NCBI GenBank assembly: GCA_016808115.1
Contig: JAEQBH010000648.1
Coordinates: 310,001 to 374,000, forward strand
From: Tetrastigma voinierianum
Lineage: Eukaryota > Streptophyta > Magnoliopsida > Vitales > Vitaceae
DNA: 64,000 nt
Direction of reading: 5' to 3'
Under the pieces are notes generated by a model. It did not search any database and was not told the DNA's origin. It saw only the letters and a list, made by a program, of their open reading frames with translations. Each line of letters starts with the position of its first letter. Within the stretch, counting starts at the first letter, position 1. Shown one piece after another: positions 34,053-44,595 of the stretch. The position numbers and the translations under genes were made by a program.

Positions 34053-34600
34053 AATGCCACCAAGAAGACAACAAGGCGTACCCCCGAGACGTGGACCACC
34101 TCGCCAAGGGCGAAAGGAGATCTATGATCCGATAGATGTTGGGATGCCAGATGTAGATGCGAAATTGCATCAAGATGTCGGATTTGAGATGGAGATAAAT
34201 TCACCTAGATCGAGGTAGAGTGCGAGTGGTGAGAATGTTCACCACCGGGATAATACGTAACAAAAGCAGACAAGCCAAAGTGTTATTTGATCCAGGAGCC
34301 ACTCACTCATTTGTATCCCATCTTATGCTAGAAAAATTGAACAAGGGTAAAATGATAATGGAAAATCCCTTAGCTATTAGCACCTTGGAGAAATAGTTGA
34401 GGTGAACTATATGTACAGATCATGTGAGATAATGATAGGGGATAGCAGATTATATGCTGATTTGATTGAATTGCCTATACTGGAGTTTGATGTTATCTTA
34501 GGTATGGAATGGTTGTCAGCTAACTATGCAACCATGGATTGTTATAGAAAGAAGATAGCGTTGAGCCACATTAGGGCTACCTGAGTTTGTTTTCGGGAGA
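34053..34600 (+). pseudogene. X gag stub fused to protease
   Basis: The ATG at 34053 begins PPRRQQGVPPRRGPPRQGRK, a basic leader typical of Gag. Within about 200 bp the sequence is already at the protease signature VLFDPGATHSFVSHLMLEKL (about 34284-34343), with the catalytic Asp intact. The second half, LPILEFDVILGMEWLSANYATMD, lies in the open frame 34402-34584. Capsid and the zinc knuckle are missing, which implies an internal deletion of roughly a kilobase or more compared with normal Gag. Confidence 0.8.
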
Positions 34601-34819
34601 TCATAATGGAAGCCCTAGTACCTTGATTTCAGCTATAGCAGCCGGGAGGTTGCCCAGAAGGAGGTTGCCGAAATTATTTAGCTCATGTGAGAGATGCTAA
34701 GAATTTCCTCTGCGATTTGGGAGATATACATTGTGAGGGATTGCTCAAATGTCTTTCTGACGATTTATCGGGATTAGCACAGTGAGAAGTGAGTTTAATA
34801 TTGACTTATTTTGGTACAA

Positions 34820-35530
34820 ATCTATATCACAGTACACCATACCGTATGGCACCGAATTGAAAGAGTTGAAAAAAGCGGTTGCAAAAATTCTTTGGATAAG
34901 GGTTTTATTAGACCAAGCAGTTCCTTAGTGGGGTGCACCGGTGTTATTTGTGAAGAAAAAGGATGGGACTATGAGGATGTGCATTGATTGCAAGCGGTTG
35001 AATAAGGTAAAAATCAAGAATAGGTATCCACTTCCCAGAATAGATGATTTGTTTGACCAGTTACAGGGGGCCAGTCATTTTTCAAAGATTGACCTTCGGT
35101 CTAGTTACCATTAGTTGAAGATAAGGAGGGAAGATATACCCAAGACTGCATTCAGGACTCGGTATGGTCATTATGAGTTCCTGGTATTACCGTTTGGGTT
35201 GACTAACGCACCAGCCGCGTTTATGGATTTGATGAACAGGGTTTTCAAACCCTATCTGGATAAATTTGTGGTGGTGTTTATAGATGATATCCTGATTTAT
35301 TCGAAAAGTCATGTGGAACATGGGGAGCGCCTCGAGTTATGCTGCGAGACCATAGAACACATCAGCGTATGCAAAGCGTCACAAATGTGAGGTTTGAAGC
35401 GCCGGTGTGAGTTTCTTGGGGCATGTAATAAGCAGGAGAGTGTTCGGGTGGATCGAAGAAGGTAGACGGTGTCTAGCTGGCCTGGGCCCGCAGTGTGAGG
35501 CGAGATACGTAGTTTTAAGGTATGTTTGGA
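34820..35530 (+). pseudogene. pol: X reverse transcriptase, broken
   Basis: Traces: PYRMAPIELKELKK-like sequence near 34840, FVKKKDGTMRMCIDC-type near 34950-34995, RYPLPRIDDLFDQL near 35025-35065, then an open frame 35115-35390 with KTAFRTRYGHYEFLVLPFGL, APAAFMDLMNRVFKPYLD and VVVFIDDILIYSKSHVEH. The FIDD catalytic pair at about 35278-35289 is intact. A frameshift follows near 35340. Confidence 0.85.
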
Positions 35531-36110
35531 TATTACGGGAGATTTGTGAAAGATTTTTCGAATAAATACGCTCCCGGTGACCACGGTGATCGGGGAAGCA
35601 AGTAAAATTTGAGTGGGATGACACGTGAGTAAAGTTTCAGAAACTTAAGGATTGCAACTCACGCTCTAGTGTTGCGTACCACGAATCGGGAGGTATGACG
35701 GTGTATTGTGATGCCTCGGTAGAAGTTAGGTTGTGTTTGATGCGGGAGAATGGGAATGTAATAGCATATGCATCAGACCCAGGTTGAGAGACATGAGTTG
35801 AATTATCCCTACATGACACGGGAATGGCGCGTGATTTTGCACTGAAGATATGGAGGCACTACTTATATGGTGAGAAGTGTGAGATTTACAAGGATCACAA
35901 AAGCCTTGTACATTCGCGAGAGAGATTTGAATCTCGGGCGAGAGGAGATGGGTAGGTTGCGAAAGACTATGATTGCCGAGATTTTTATATCATCTGGGAA
36001 AGCCAATGTGGTGATGCTTTAGAAGGAAGTCCATGGGCAGTCTAGCACATATTTCAGTACATAAGGAGTATAGTGAAGGAGTTGAGGGATAATTTGGTAT
36101 GGGATGCAGT
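35531..36110 (+). pseudogene. X RNase H, broken
   Basis: YYGRFVKDFSNKYAP near 35530-35575, VYCDAS-type near 35703-35722, AYASDPG near 35765, LNYPYM near 35798, WRHYLYGEKCEI near 35853-35885, DHKSL near 35895, and SGKANVV near 35993-36015. Stops and shifts occur throughout. Confidence 0.75.
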
Positions 36111-36169
36111 TTGAGTTAACGAGTCCCGAGGATTAGTTGCCACGATTCGGTGAGGCCCTTATTGATTGA

Positions 36170-37100
36170 TGAGATCAAGGCCAACCAAGATAAGGATCCT
36201 TCCTTTATTAAATTGAGGGAGACGGTACAGTCAGGACAGACATCCGGATTTGAAATTAGGGATGATAGCGTTACGGGAGGCGAAGAAATAAACGTGTGCT
36301 AATGCAGATGGAGTTGAAGTTAAAGGATTCTCTGGGAAGCCCGTAATGCACCATAGTGTTCATCCAGGAGTCACCAAGATGTACCAGGATGTTAAAGGTA
36401 TGCATTGGTGGAATGGGATGAAAAAGGATGTGGCACCGGTATCTTGGCATCATGTTTATTTTAGCCAACAAGTCAGAATTCGAGCACCGAGACCCGCGGG
36501 TCTTCTGCGGGTTGCCATTACTGAATGGAAATGGGAGAAGAATTCTTATGGATTCGTGGTTGGGTTGCAAAGACTCAGAAGGGGCATGATTCGATCTGGG
36601 TTATAGTTGACAGATTGACGAAATCAGCTCACTTCTTAGCTGTTAAGACCACTTATACGGTGGCACAGTATGCACAGATGTATCTGGACAGTATAGTAGC
36701 ACTGCACGGAGTGCCAGTGTCCATAGTATCTGACAGAGGTCCACAGTTCACCTCGAGGTTTTGGCAGAAACTTCAGGAAGCGGGTGCCAAGGCCCGGTTT
36801 GGGTATAGCCTTCCATCCACGAGACGGATGGGCGGTCGGAGACGGGACAATTCGGACTCTAGAGGACATGCTCACAGGATGTGTGTTATTGATTTGGTAG
36901 TTGGGAAAATGTTGCCTTTGGTAGAGGATTTTCTTATATTAACGGCTACCATTCTATGATTGGAATGGGCGCCATATAGGCCTCTATGAAGCCCGGAAAT
37001 GTGAGTCACCTTCTTATTGGATGGAGGTAGGTGATAGAGAATTGGAAGGTCGGGGAGTTGATCGGAGAAACTTCGAAAATTACCTATTATTCGGGGAGAA
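36170..37100 (+). pseudogene. X integrase zinc and core domains
   Basis: HHSVHPGVTKMYQDVKGMHWW with NGMKKDV at 36346-36432 is the zinc-region block; its CxxC half is lost. EWKWEKNSYGFVVGLQ at about 36520-36570 replaces EWKWE-TMDFV, so the first catalytic Asp context is altered. The open frame 36525-36959 gives DSIWVIVDRLTKSAHFLAV, ALHGVPVSIVSDRGPQFTSR with the second Asp, and FWQKLQEAGAKAR. After about 36800 the frame shifts; the Glu region LEDMLTGC is in another frame near 36858. Confidence 0.8.
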
Positions 37101-37602
37101 TGAGGACGGCTTTCGGTCGATAAAAAGAGTTATGCTTGCTCGTGGAGGCGGGATGTACGGTTGGTGTGGTGATCACGTTTTTTCCTTAAAATATCTCCTA
37201 TGAAGGTGATGAGATTCGGGAAGAGGGGCGACACCGAGATATGGGGCCATTTGAGATATTGGATAGGGTTGCAATATGTCTTACGGATTAGCTGCCCACA
37301 ACTTTGGCCATGTGCATCGGTGTTTCCACATCTCAATGTTACGAATACGTTCCTCATCAGATCTCATTCTTCGAGACTCAGGGAGATTGAGGTTGATAAG
37401 GATGCATCATATGAAGGTGCAGTAGCCATAGTGGATGGAAACCCAGGACCAGGAAGGCGAGAAAAAGAAATAGCTATGGTAAGGTTAGGTGGCGAATCAC
37501 GAAGTAGAGGTGTACTGGGAGAGTGGCTTGATTCGATGAAGGGCCAATATCCTGACTCTTCGGTGATGGTACACACTCTTTAATAAAGTTAGGGCGATTT
37601 TT
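37100..37602 (+). pseudogene. X integrase C-terminus / chromodomain traces
   Basis: FPLKISPMKVMRFGKRG-type sequence near 37178-37228, GPFEILDRVA near 37241-37272, FHISMLRKYV-type near 37325-37352, and DASYEGAVAIVDG with REKEIAMVRL near 37402-37480. These match the order of the integrase SH3-like domain and the chromodomain linker. Many frame changes. Confidence 0.6.
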
Positions 37603-37618
37603 TTATAAGGGGGAGAAT
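37603..37618 (+). promoter_or_regulatory. X polypurine tract
   Basis: ATAAGGGGGAGAA directly before the 3' LTR start. Confidence 0.8.
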
Positions 37619-39684
37619 GTAACACCCAAACATTTTTTTAAATGATTTTTTCATGGAATTTAATTTTGGTGTTTAAGGTCCATCATGAATTTATAATAAT
37701 TGTTAGGAATTATTTCTCAATTAAATGGAATTTTAAGGAAAATATACCCGATGGAGTCAAATTAGAGGTAGTTGACGAAATAGAATTTTAAAAATACCCA
37801 ATGAATAGAAATAGAATTGTAAGGAATTTTATGAAGCAAATAGGTCAAAATATATGTTATAAAAATAAAATTAATGAAAATACATGAACTTAAAAAAAAT
37901 AATAAATACGTGAACGATTAGCAGGGTAGGGGAAAAGTCGTGAATTTTGTTGACCAAGGGCCAAAGAGAAATTTTAAAAATTCCCAGGGCCTTAAAAAAA
38001 TTCAAGAAAAACAGCAGAGACTTAAGTGTAATATTGAATTAATTTTTAAAAATATTAGGCCTCAGAAAATCGAGCATAAAACAAAATAAAAAAATTGAAG
38101 AACCTAGAGTTTCTCCGTTCGAAGCTATTGGGAAAAGGGAAGAAAATTTTGTTGCAGCCAATTCTCTTTGAATCAACCTGTGATTTTTCATGGTGGGAGA
38201 CTTCTGAAGGTATATTAAAGCGCCATGGTTTTTAATTTTGGTTTTGCATGGTCTATATTTGAGGAAAGGAGCTGAATTGATAAATGGTTGTTGTTTGGGT
38301 GGTCAATTAGAAGTACATTTTATAGATTAATTGTTCAATATTGTATGCCTAGGTTGAAATTGCATTTTGAATCTATAGAATGTGACCTAAGAGGTATGAA
38401 TTAGGTCTGGTATGTTTAAAATTGGGGAAAATGTATTTAGAATGAATTGAGGTGGTAATTAGTAGAATTAAGGGTTGGATCGATTGAATGTGAATTTCTG
38501 TTTGAAGGTTTAATTGGACAGAATCATAGGAGGACCTAGTGGACGAATTTTAGGGCCAATTTGACATCATTGGAAATATATGGATGTTAGTGAAATTTTG
38601 CCACTGGTTTCAGGTCTTTTCGACGTCGGTAGAGAAAGATATAGGCAAATACTAGCGTCATAATGCCAAAAAAAAAAAACGAGTTTAGTGATTAAACATT
38701 AGATATAAGAAATTAGTTGTGAAATTGAATATTAAGAGTATAATTTTGGGTGAATGTTAAAGGCAGAATTTTGAAGGTAAGGAAAGTAAAGGGGATTTTA
38801 AAATTATTTAAAAAGCTCAAGTTAGGCGATTAAATAGAAAGCGAATTGCTTGACCTAATTGAGTAGTGGATAACAAAGGGTATGGCTCGTTATGATTTTG
38901 GCGTTATCTTTATATTTCTTTTCTTGCATGAATATTGGTATAACAAGCGAAGTTGGGGGGAAGGCTCACACGTTCGGGGTGAATAGCTAGGCGGGCACGG
39001 ACTAATGAGGTGGTGAGTAAATTTATATCATCGTACTTGCATCTTCGAAATGTATAGCGATGTTTTCATTGTTTGACTTGATCGTAGTAATTGAGTATGA
39101 CTAAGACCCTTATTCTTGAGCATTCATTGAATTGAATTTGTCATATGCCACAAGTCACGTGTCCTGATGAATATTCATGCTGAGCACGGTCAGCTAACTC
39201 TTATTAGCCATTTGGTGTTTTCTACTCTTGTTGCATGCGAGTACGGTCGACTATAACTATGTCGTTAATGTCATTGATGGTATATGAATCCACGAGAAGG
39301 CTCCATGGTGAATTAACTTGATTATGAAGTTGAGTATTTGGTTGCATCGATAAATTTTGAATAGTTGAGTTGGATAAATTTTGCCTTTGATGAAACCTTA
39401 TTGATATTTTTGATGAGACCGTTGAGGTCGTTTTTGTTAGTGGATGACCACAGAGGTCTATTTGTTATGTTATTTGAGATGATATCATGACATGAGATTT
39501 TGAGTTAATTATTAGTAGATTTTAGATTGATACGAATATGGTTGTCATTAGTTATAGAAACGAATAGGTCATGCGAATTTTCGGTAGAAATTGAGGACTT
39601 GAAACTGCGCTCTACGGGTTTGTGGTGGCCTTGAAGCCTACCCATTCCTAGCACCGGTCGCGGCCTATAAAGTGGGATGTGACC
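37619..39684 (+). repeat. X 3' LTR
   Basis: Aligns with the 5' LTR from TGTAACACCC to GATGTGACC. The 3' half (38940-39300, 39520-39684) differs by clusters of small indels. Confidence 0.85.
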
Positions 39685-40420
39685 GGTCTAGCGAGGAGTT
39701 CGGTGGGGCCCGCAGACGGTGGCTCAGGGTCCAAATCGGAGTGTGCTCAATGTGGGAAGAACCATTATGGTGAGTGCGGTGGGCTGAACGGTTGCTAAGT
39801 GCGGACGGTAGGGACCCGATTCGCCATAGGTCTTCCCACGGGAATGGTTTACGCGGTGGATCGGGAGTGGGACGAGCGGGGCGGCGAGTTCGGTCTTGGT
39901 AGAGAGTCGAGGTCGAGTCGGAGAGGGCTCCGAGGCGGAGGCCTTGCATTTACTGGGCTTGGAGGACCGGGTAGGAGTCGGCGATCAGGAAGGACGGATG
40001 GGACGACCTCGGACACGGTAGGGTGTTTGCGGAGTCTGGCCCGAGGGAGCGGATGTAGCACTAGGGTCATAGTCTTATCCAAGTTTTGATAGTGATTCTT
40101 ATGTCTTGATAGATCCGGGTGCTACTCACTCGTTTATTTCTGCGAAATTTATTGCACAAGTGAACATAGAGATACAACCCATAGATTGTAGTATGGTAGT
40201 CTCCCTTCCTACAAGAGATTCACTTATAGCAGATAGAGTATATATAGGTTGTAGAGTGATTATTGAGGGCCATTAGTTTAGGGCCAATTTGGTATTGTTG
40301 GACATTCAGGACTTTGATGTGATATTAGGGATGGACTAGTTGTCTCGACATCACGCCACCATGGATTGCTTCAGAAGAGAAGTTAAGTTCTGTAGACCGG
40401 GGGAACCAGAGATTAATTTT
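39685..40420 (+). pseudogene. E3 gag 3' end and protease
   Basis: CAQCGKNHYGECGGLNGC at about 39745-39798 is the Gag zinc knuckle (C-x2-C-x3-H-x3-C). After a GC-rich, Gly/Arg-coding stretch, SYVLIDPGATHSFISAKFIA at about 40093-40152 gives the intact protease active site. FRANLVLLDIQDFDVILGMD at about 40280-40338 is the second half; Trp of LGMDW is a stop here. This continues the E3 gag interrupted by X. Confidence 0.8.
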
Positions 40421-41343
40421 TGTGGGGTAAGGAAGATATTGTCCTCGAGTATGATATGCGCCAATGATGGTACGGGGAAGATGCTTTCGAAAGTCATATC
40501 AGGGTATCTAGCTATGTAGTTGAGGTGAGAGAGGATGATGTGAGGCGGAAGACATTCCGGTAGTCGAGAGAATTTCGGATGTGTTTCGGATGATCTTACA
40601 GGATTACCCCAGGATAAGAGGGTGATTTCGGATCGAGTTGGCAGGTGGGACATAACCGATTTGAGGGCGCCCACAGGGATGGCCCTGCGAGTGAAGAACT
40701 TAAGGTGCAGATGGAAGAAATGGTCAACAAGGGGTTCGTCAGACCGAGCACGTCTCCTTGGGGAGCACCAGTTTTGTTTGTGAAGAAGAAAGACGGAAGC
40801 ATGCGATTATGTATTGATTACAGAGAATTGAATAAGGTAACAATACGTGTCCGGTATCACTCTTTCAGAGGATTGATGATCTCTTTGATCGATTCTGAGG
40901 AGCTAAGGTATTCTCTAAGATTGATTTGAGATTAGGCTATCATCGATTGAGAATTCATGATGAGGATGTTCGAAACGACATTGAACACGGTCACGAGGGC
41001 ATTTTGAGTTTCTAGTCGTGCCATTTGGACTTACGAATACTTGGCGACTTTTATGGATCTCATGAGGCAGGTTTTCAGGCCTTACTTAGAATTAGTTTGT
41101 GTCGTGTTTATTGACGATATCTTGCCCGGGTCTGTGTCGGATGGTGGAGAATAACATGCAAAGCACTTGAGGATAATTCTGCAAACATTGCGGGAACAAC
41201 ATCGGTTAATATGCCCAGGCTTTCGGTAAGTGTCGGTTTTGGCTCATGGTGTCGCCTTTTGGGACACATAGTTTACCTTGAAGGGTCTCGGTGGATCGCG
41301 AAGGTCGAAGCTATATTGAATTGGAAACCTCCTACGAGTGTTA
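40421..41343 (+). pseudogene. pol: E3 reverse transcriptase, cut at the inversion breakpoint
   Basis: ISDVFRMILQDYP-like start near 40573. The open frame 40645-40929 gives EELKVQMEEMVNKGFVRPST, SPWGAPVLFVKKKDGSMRLC and IDYRELNKVTI. VVFIDDILP at about 41101-41130 keeps both catalytic Asp. LGHIVYLEGSRWIAKVEAI and LNWKPPTSV end at about 41343, just before the RNase H border, where the sequence becomes - strand LTR. The missing continuation is on the - strand at 30641. Confidence 0.85.
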
Positions 41344-44178
41344 CATATCTTTAGAAAATAATGCGGAAGCGAAGTGGTAAAATATATATATTTTTTTTTC
41401 AAACACTTAGATTTTTCAGAAAAATCGGCTAGAGTTTCCTCTATTTTTCGGACTTTCCCAAATTTACAAAAACCTACGAAAACATTTAAAAACACATTCT
41501 CAACTTCCGTTTTCGGACTCCTCGTCCACAACTCAATCAAGCACAATATATACACATATACATTTATTCCACTTCAATCGCTGTTTGTTTAAAAACTTCT
41601 TCAATTCCATGCATAGTTTTATAAAAAGATTGGGCTTGAGCCGGACTTAAGTCGACCACCTACGTACCTCGTCCACTAAGGATCAAAGCCCACGTAGTTC
41701 CTTTTCAAAATATATACATATATACATATATACATGATCAAATATTCAACATATACAATATGCAAAATATATATACAATCACCGATCCACAGAATGTCGT
41801 CTCCTCGTGGCTCGACTCCTTTGCGCGGGGATGCTCTACCGGCGCACTTGTCTCGGTTCCTGAAAATGTTCTTAAAACATATGAAAAAGAGTGAGCTAAA
41901 GGAGCTCGGTGAGGTGTACTTTTCATTTAGATAGCATTTGATATATAGCAAAGTAATATAAATAATTATACAAATTAAAAATCAATTTATGCCTTAAACT
42001 TTCTTTCTTTCTTTTTTTTTTTTTTCTCTGATGGAACCCAGGGAGTAAACACACCGAACAATTTCCGGGTATTGACGGTGAGGGACAGTCTCAATACAGT
42101 CATAACCACTACGCTACGGAAAACTCACGCCTTGCACAGGGTTTGATCGCGGCACCTTATCACGTGTGAGATATTACGCTGTCTATTTCCCTCCTCGATT
42201 AGTAACCTATAACTGTCGCCACAGAAATCGCCTACGTTTAAGATACTGCCCGATCGATATTAGTCATATGATCATATGGGGTTAGGGTAACCATCAGTAA
42301 AACATTTCTTCAAAATGCATTTATAAATCTATTTAAATCCTTTACTTTATCATTAAAACACATATGCATTCTTTACATTTTAAACTTTCATAATGCCTTA
42401 ACATATGCATACATATTTAATATACATATATAAACATTTACATTAAACTTCATTTTAGCATTAAAAATCTCACTTTTAAAACTCGATTTTCAAAAATCGG
42501 TTTTACACTCACCCGTTCATAAGCTCAATCCGCTAACTTCCATTCCAATTTCCGTTTCCCGTCGATAGTCCTTTTCACATTTTTCAAGAAAACCACGACT
42601 AAACATTAACCATACTTCCATTTTAATCCACCATACACATTCATTTTCACCCAACCACATCACATTCACTTTAAGACCATTGAACCACACTTAAAAAAAA
42701 TACATAACCTAGGAAATGACCAAATTACCCTTTTCTTTACAAAATGACCTTAATGCCCTCAATTCAAATCCTTTTCTTTCTAACCACTTCCAATGCATTT
42801 CTAGGGTTAATATTCACCCTAAAACACATGGAATTACCAGCTTCTACTTGACCCTCTCATTTCATTTTGGCGAAAATATGCACAAGCCATATTCAATTTT
42901 TTCTTCCATTTTCTTCCTCTAACCACTCCAATCTAATTCCTTATACCTCAATTTCACTCATCCTAACCAATTTCAACATACCACAAAATGCACTATCAAA
43001 CCACTGACAATCGCTCACTTTATTTTTCAAACCCTAACCTAATCCATTTCTTTCTCCATTTATATCAATCATCATGATTCAACTAAATACCACAATTCTA
43101 ACATCCATATAAGAAAATAAAGCATTAGGCATGAAAAACATTAAAATCCAACTTTCCCACCATTACAAACTTACTTGTTCTTGGTTTTCTTTGGCTTCTC
43201 TCCCTTGATACCACTTGGAGATCACTTGGAGAGCTTGAAGGAGAAGAAAAATCACATCTCCCACCTTGCTCCACCTTGGCCTTCTTCTTTATCTATTTTC
43301 TTTCCTTTCTCTCCTCTATTTTCTTCTCTCTTTTCTCTCAAGGCCGTCCAAGCTCTCCTCTTGTTGGAGAATTCACTTCTTGAATTTTAGATTTTAACCT
43401 ACACTTTGCCAAAATTGCACTTGAGCCCAAAGAATCTCATTGGTCCATTCTCATGAGACCAAGCCACTAACCTATTATTTTAATCATAACTTAACCATTA
43501 AGAAAGCTTTTGATTGGCTCTCACAAGAAAATATCTCCCTTATATCATATTTTATTCATTTTTGCATTATCTTTGCTTTATACGGAATTAAGCGTCAAAA
43601 ATATTCTGTAGTCGTCTAAACTTAAAATTGAACATGAAATATTCTAATTAAATCATTCACGATGGATTCGGGCTGAAATCACCGAAATCGTATTTAAAAT
43701 CGTTAAAATCGGAAATCCGGACAATAGCGTATTATTATCCGAATTACGTTCGGATTGCTTGGAAACTATCCAAACGGACTCTGTTTCACTCCGTTTCAAT
43801 TTCGTTAGACTCTATGATTAATTCCGGACACTTTTGTATTTTCGGCCCAATTTCCGAAAAATTTCAGCGTAAGCTCCGAATTTCAGTCCGGAAATTACTA
43901 TTCACTTAAATCTCCAATTCTCTTTTAAATATCAGTTCAAAGTCATAGGAACTGAAATTTCTTAAAAATTCCTCTGCAAACCCCTCCATCCGGATATAAT
44001 AATAAAAATTACTATTCATTAGGGCATCCGGTGAAAATTTTCGAAAAATGCCACTTTATGCCCAAATGACGTTTGAAGCGTTCTAAATTCTAATCTACCC
44101 TCGCTTCTATCATTGGACCTCTAATCAGTTCAAAAACTACTATTATAACAATTCAGCCAAGGTTAGGTTTTTTTACGA
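41344..44178 (-). repeat. E3 5' LTR body (lacks its U5 end)
   Basis: Homologous over its length to 25826-28583: shared AGAAAATAATGC, ATATACATATATACATG (41707-41731), CTTTCTTTC tract (42001-42014), GACCAAATTACCC (42718-42730), and the TTATATCA TATA-like site near 43060. It ends on the right at GGTTTTTTTACG/AGTTATGCC. Confidence 0.75.
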
Positions 44179-44595
44179 GTTATGCCTTGAAAATGCTATT
44201 GGAGTTTTATAACATGTTCGAGTGTAAATAAATTATATTAAATTTTTAGAGCGTTTAAATAGCTAAGTAGTGATAAAAACTTAAAATTTTACAAGAGTCA
44301 AAATAAATTTGGTAATAAATGTCAAATGAGGACCTAAGGGTCATAAATGAGTAATATAAGTGCCAAAGTATAAATAAAATGAAATGAAGTGGAAATGAAA
44401 GTGAAATGAGGCTTTTAAATGAGAAAAACGAGAAAAATTCAATTAAAGTGCTAGCCAAACATGGCATTACACCTGACATGAGAATAAAGACGAAAGTGGT
44501 CTATGGAATGCTCATTTGGGCATTCACGTTTTTGAGAGGAGCAATGGGAAAATGAGCTAGGGATTGGGAGAAGAAGGTATTTTTGAGTAACACAT
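44179..44595 (+). repeat. F2 3' LTR, first part
   Basis: Begins at AGTTATGCC, which continues naturally from the F2 polypurine tract at 25704. The start TTATGCC resembles the F1 LTR start TGTATGCC. AGTATAAATAAAA at about 44368-44380 is a possible TATA box. It ends in a GA-rich leader (GGGAGAAGAAGG, 44566-44577) like that of F1 at 8540-8605, and is cut by Athila-2. Confidence 0.5.

Larger units (their letters stand above)
31765..39684 (+). mobile_element. X: gag-deleted chromovirus nested in E3 gag
   Basis: Two LTRs (31765-33843 and 37619-39684) start TGTAACACCC and end ...GATGTGAC[A/C]. A primer site lies at 33848, a polypurine tract at 37603, and pol traces run in order between them. The LTRs are similar along their length, with scattered small indels. 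Most of gag is missing, so X could only have moved with help. No convincing 5-bp target duplication is seen (AATAA left, GGTCT right). Confidence 0.85.
30642..41343. other. Inverted segment within E3
   Basis: Left breakpoint: RNase H (-) meets LTR U5 fragment (+) at CTAAGACGTAA/AAGGGTTCG. Right breakpoint: RT (+) meets LTR body (-) at CGAGTGTTAC/ATATCTTT. Flipping the segment back joins RT to RNase H in sense and joins the LTR body to its last 114 bp, apart from a few bases. A GTTAC/GTTAA-like microhomology is present at both joins. Confidence 0.75.
25708..44178 (-). mobile_element. E3: chromovirus with an internal inversion, holding element X
   Basis: The - strand order from the right should be 5' LTR, PBS, gag, protease, RT, RNase H, integrase, chromodomain, PPT, 3' LTR. 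Observed: the 5' LTR body (44178-41344) and the RNase H to 3' LTR half (30641-25708) are on the - strand. The piece between them (30642-41343: last 114 bp of the LTR, PBS, gag, protease, RT) is flipped to +. RT stops at the RT/RNase H border exactly where the - strand half starts, so the two halves complete one element. Element X (31765-39684) sits in the gag part. AGTTGT/AGTTAT at the two outer edges suggests a target duplication. Confidence 0.75.

Noticed and set aside
39799..40089. Gly/Arg-rich frame resembling an RNA-binding protein
   Set aside because: It sits between the E3 Gag zinc knuckle and protease and is an off-frame reading of a GC-rich gag tail.
41334..44180. A solo LTR or other insertion with ACGAGT on both sides (41334-41339 and 44175-44180)
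   Set aside because: The flanks do not join into RT/RNase H sense when the piece is removed. The left side is an inversion breakpoint and the 6-bp match is likely chance.
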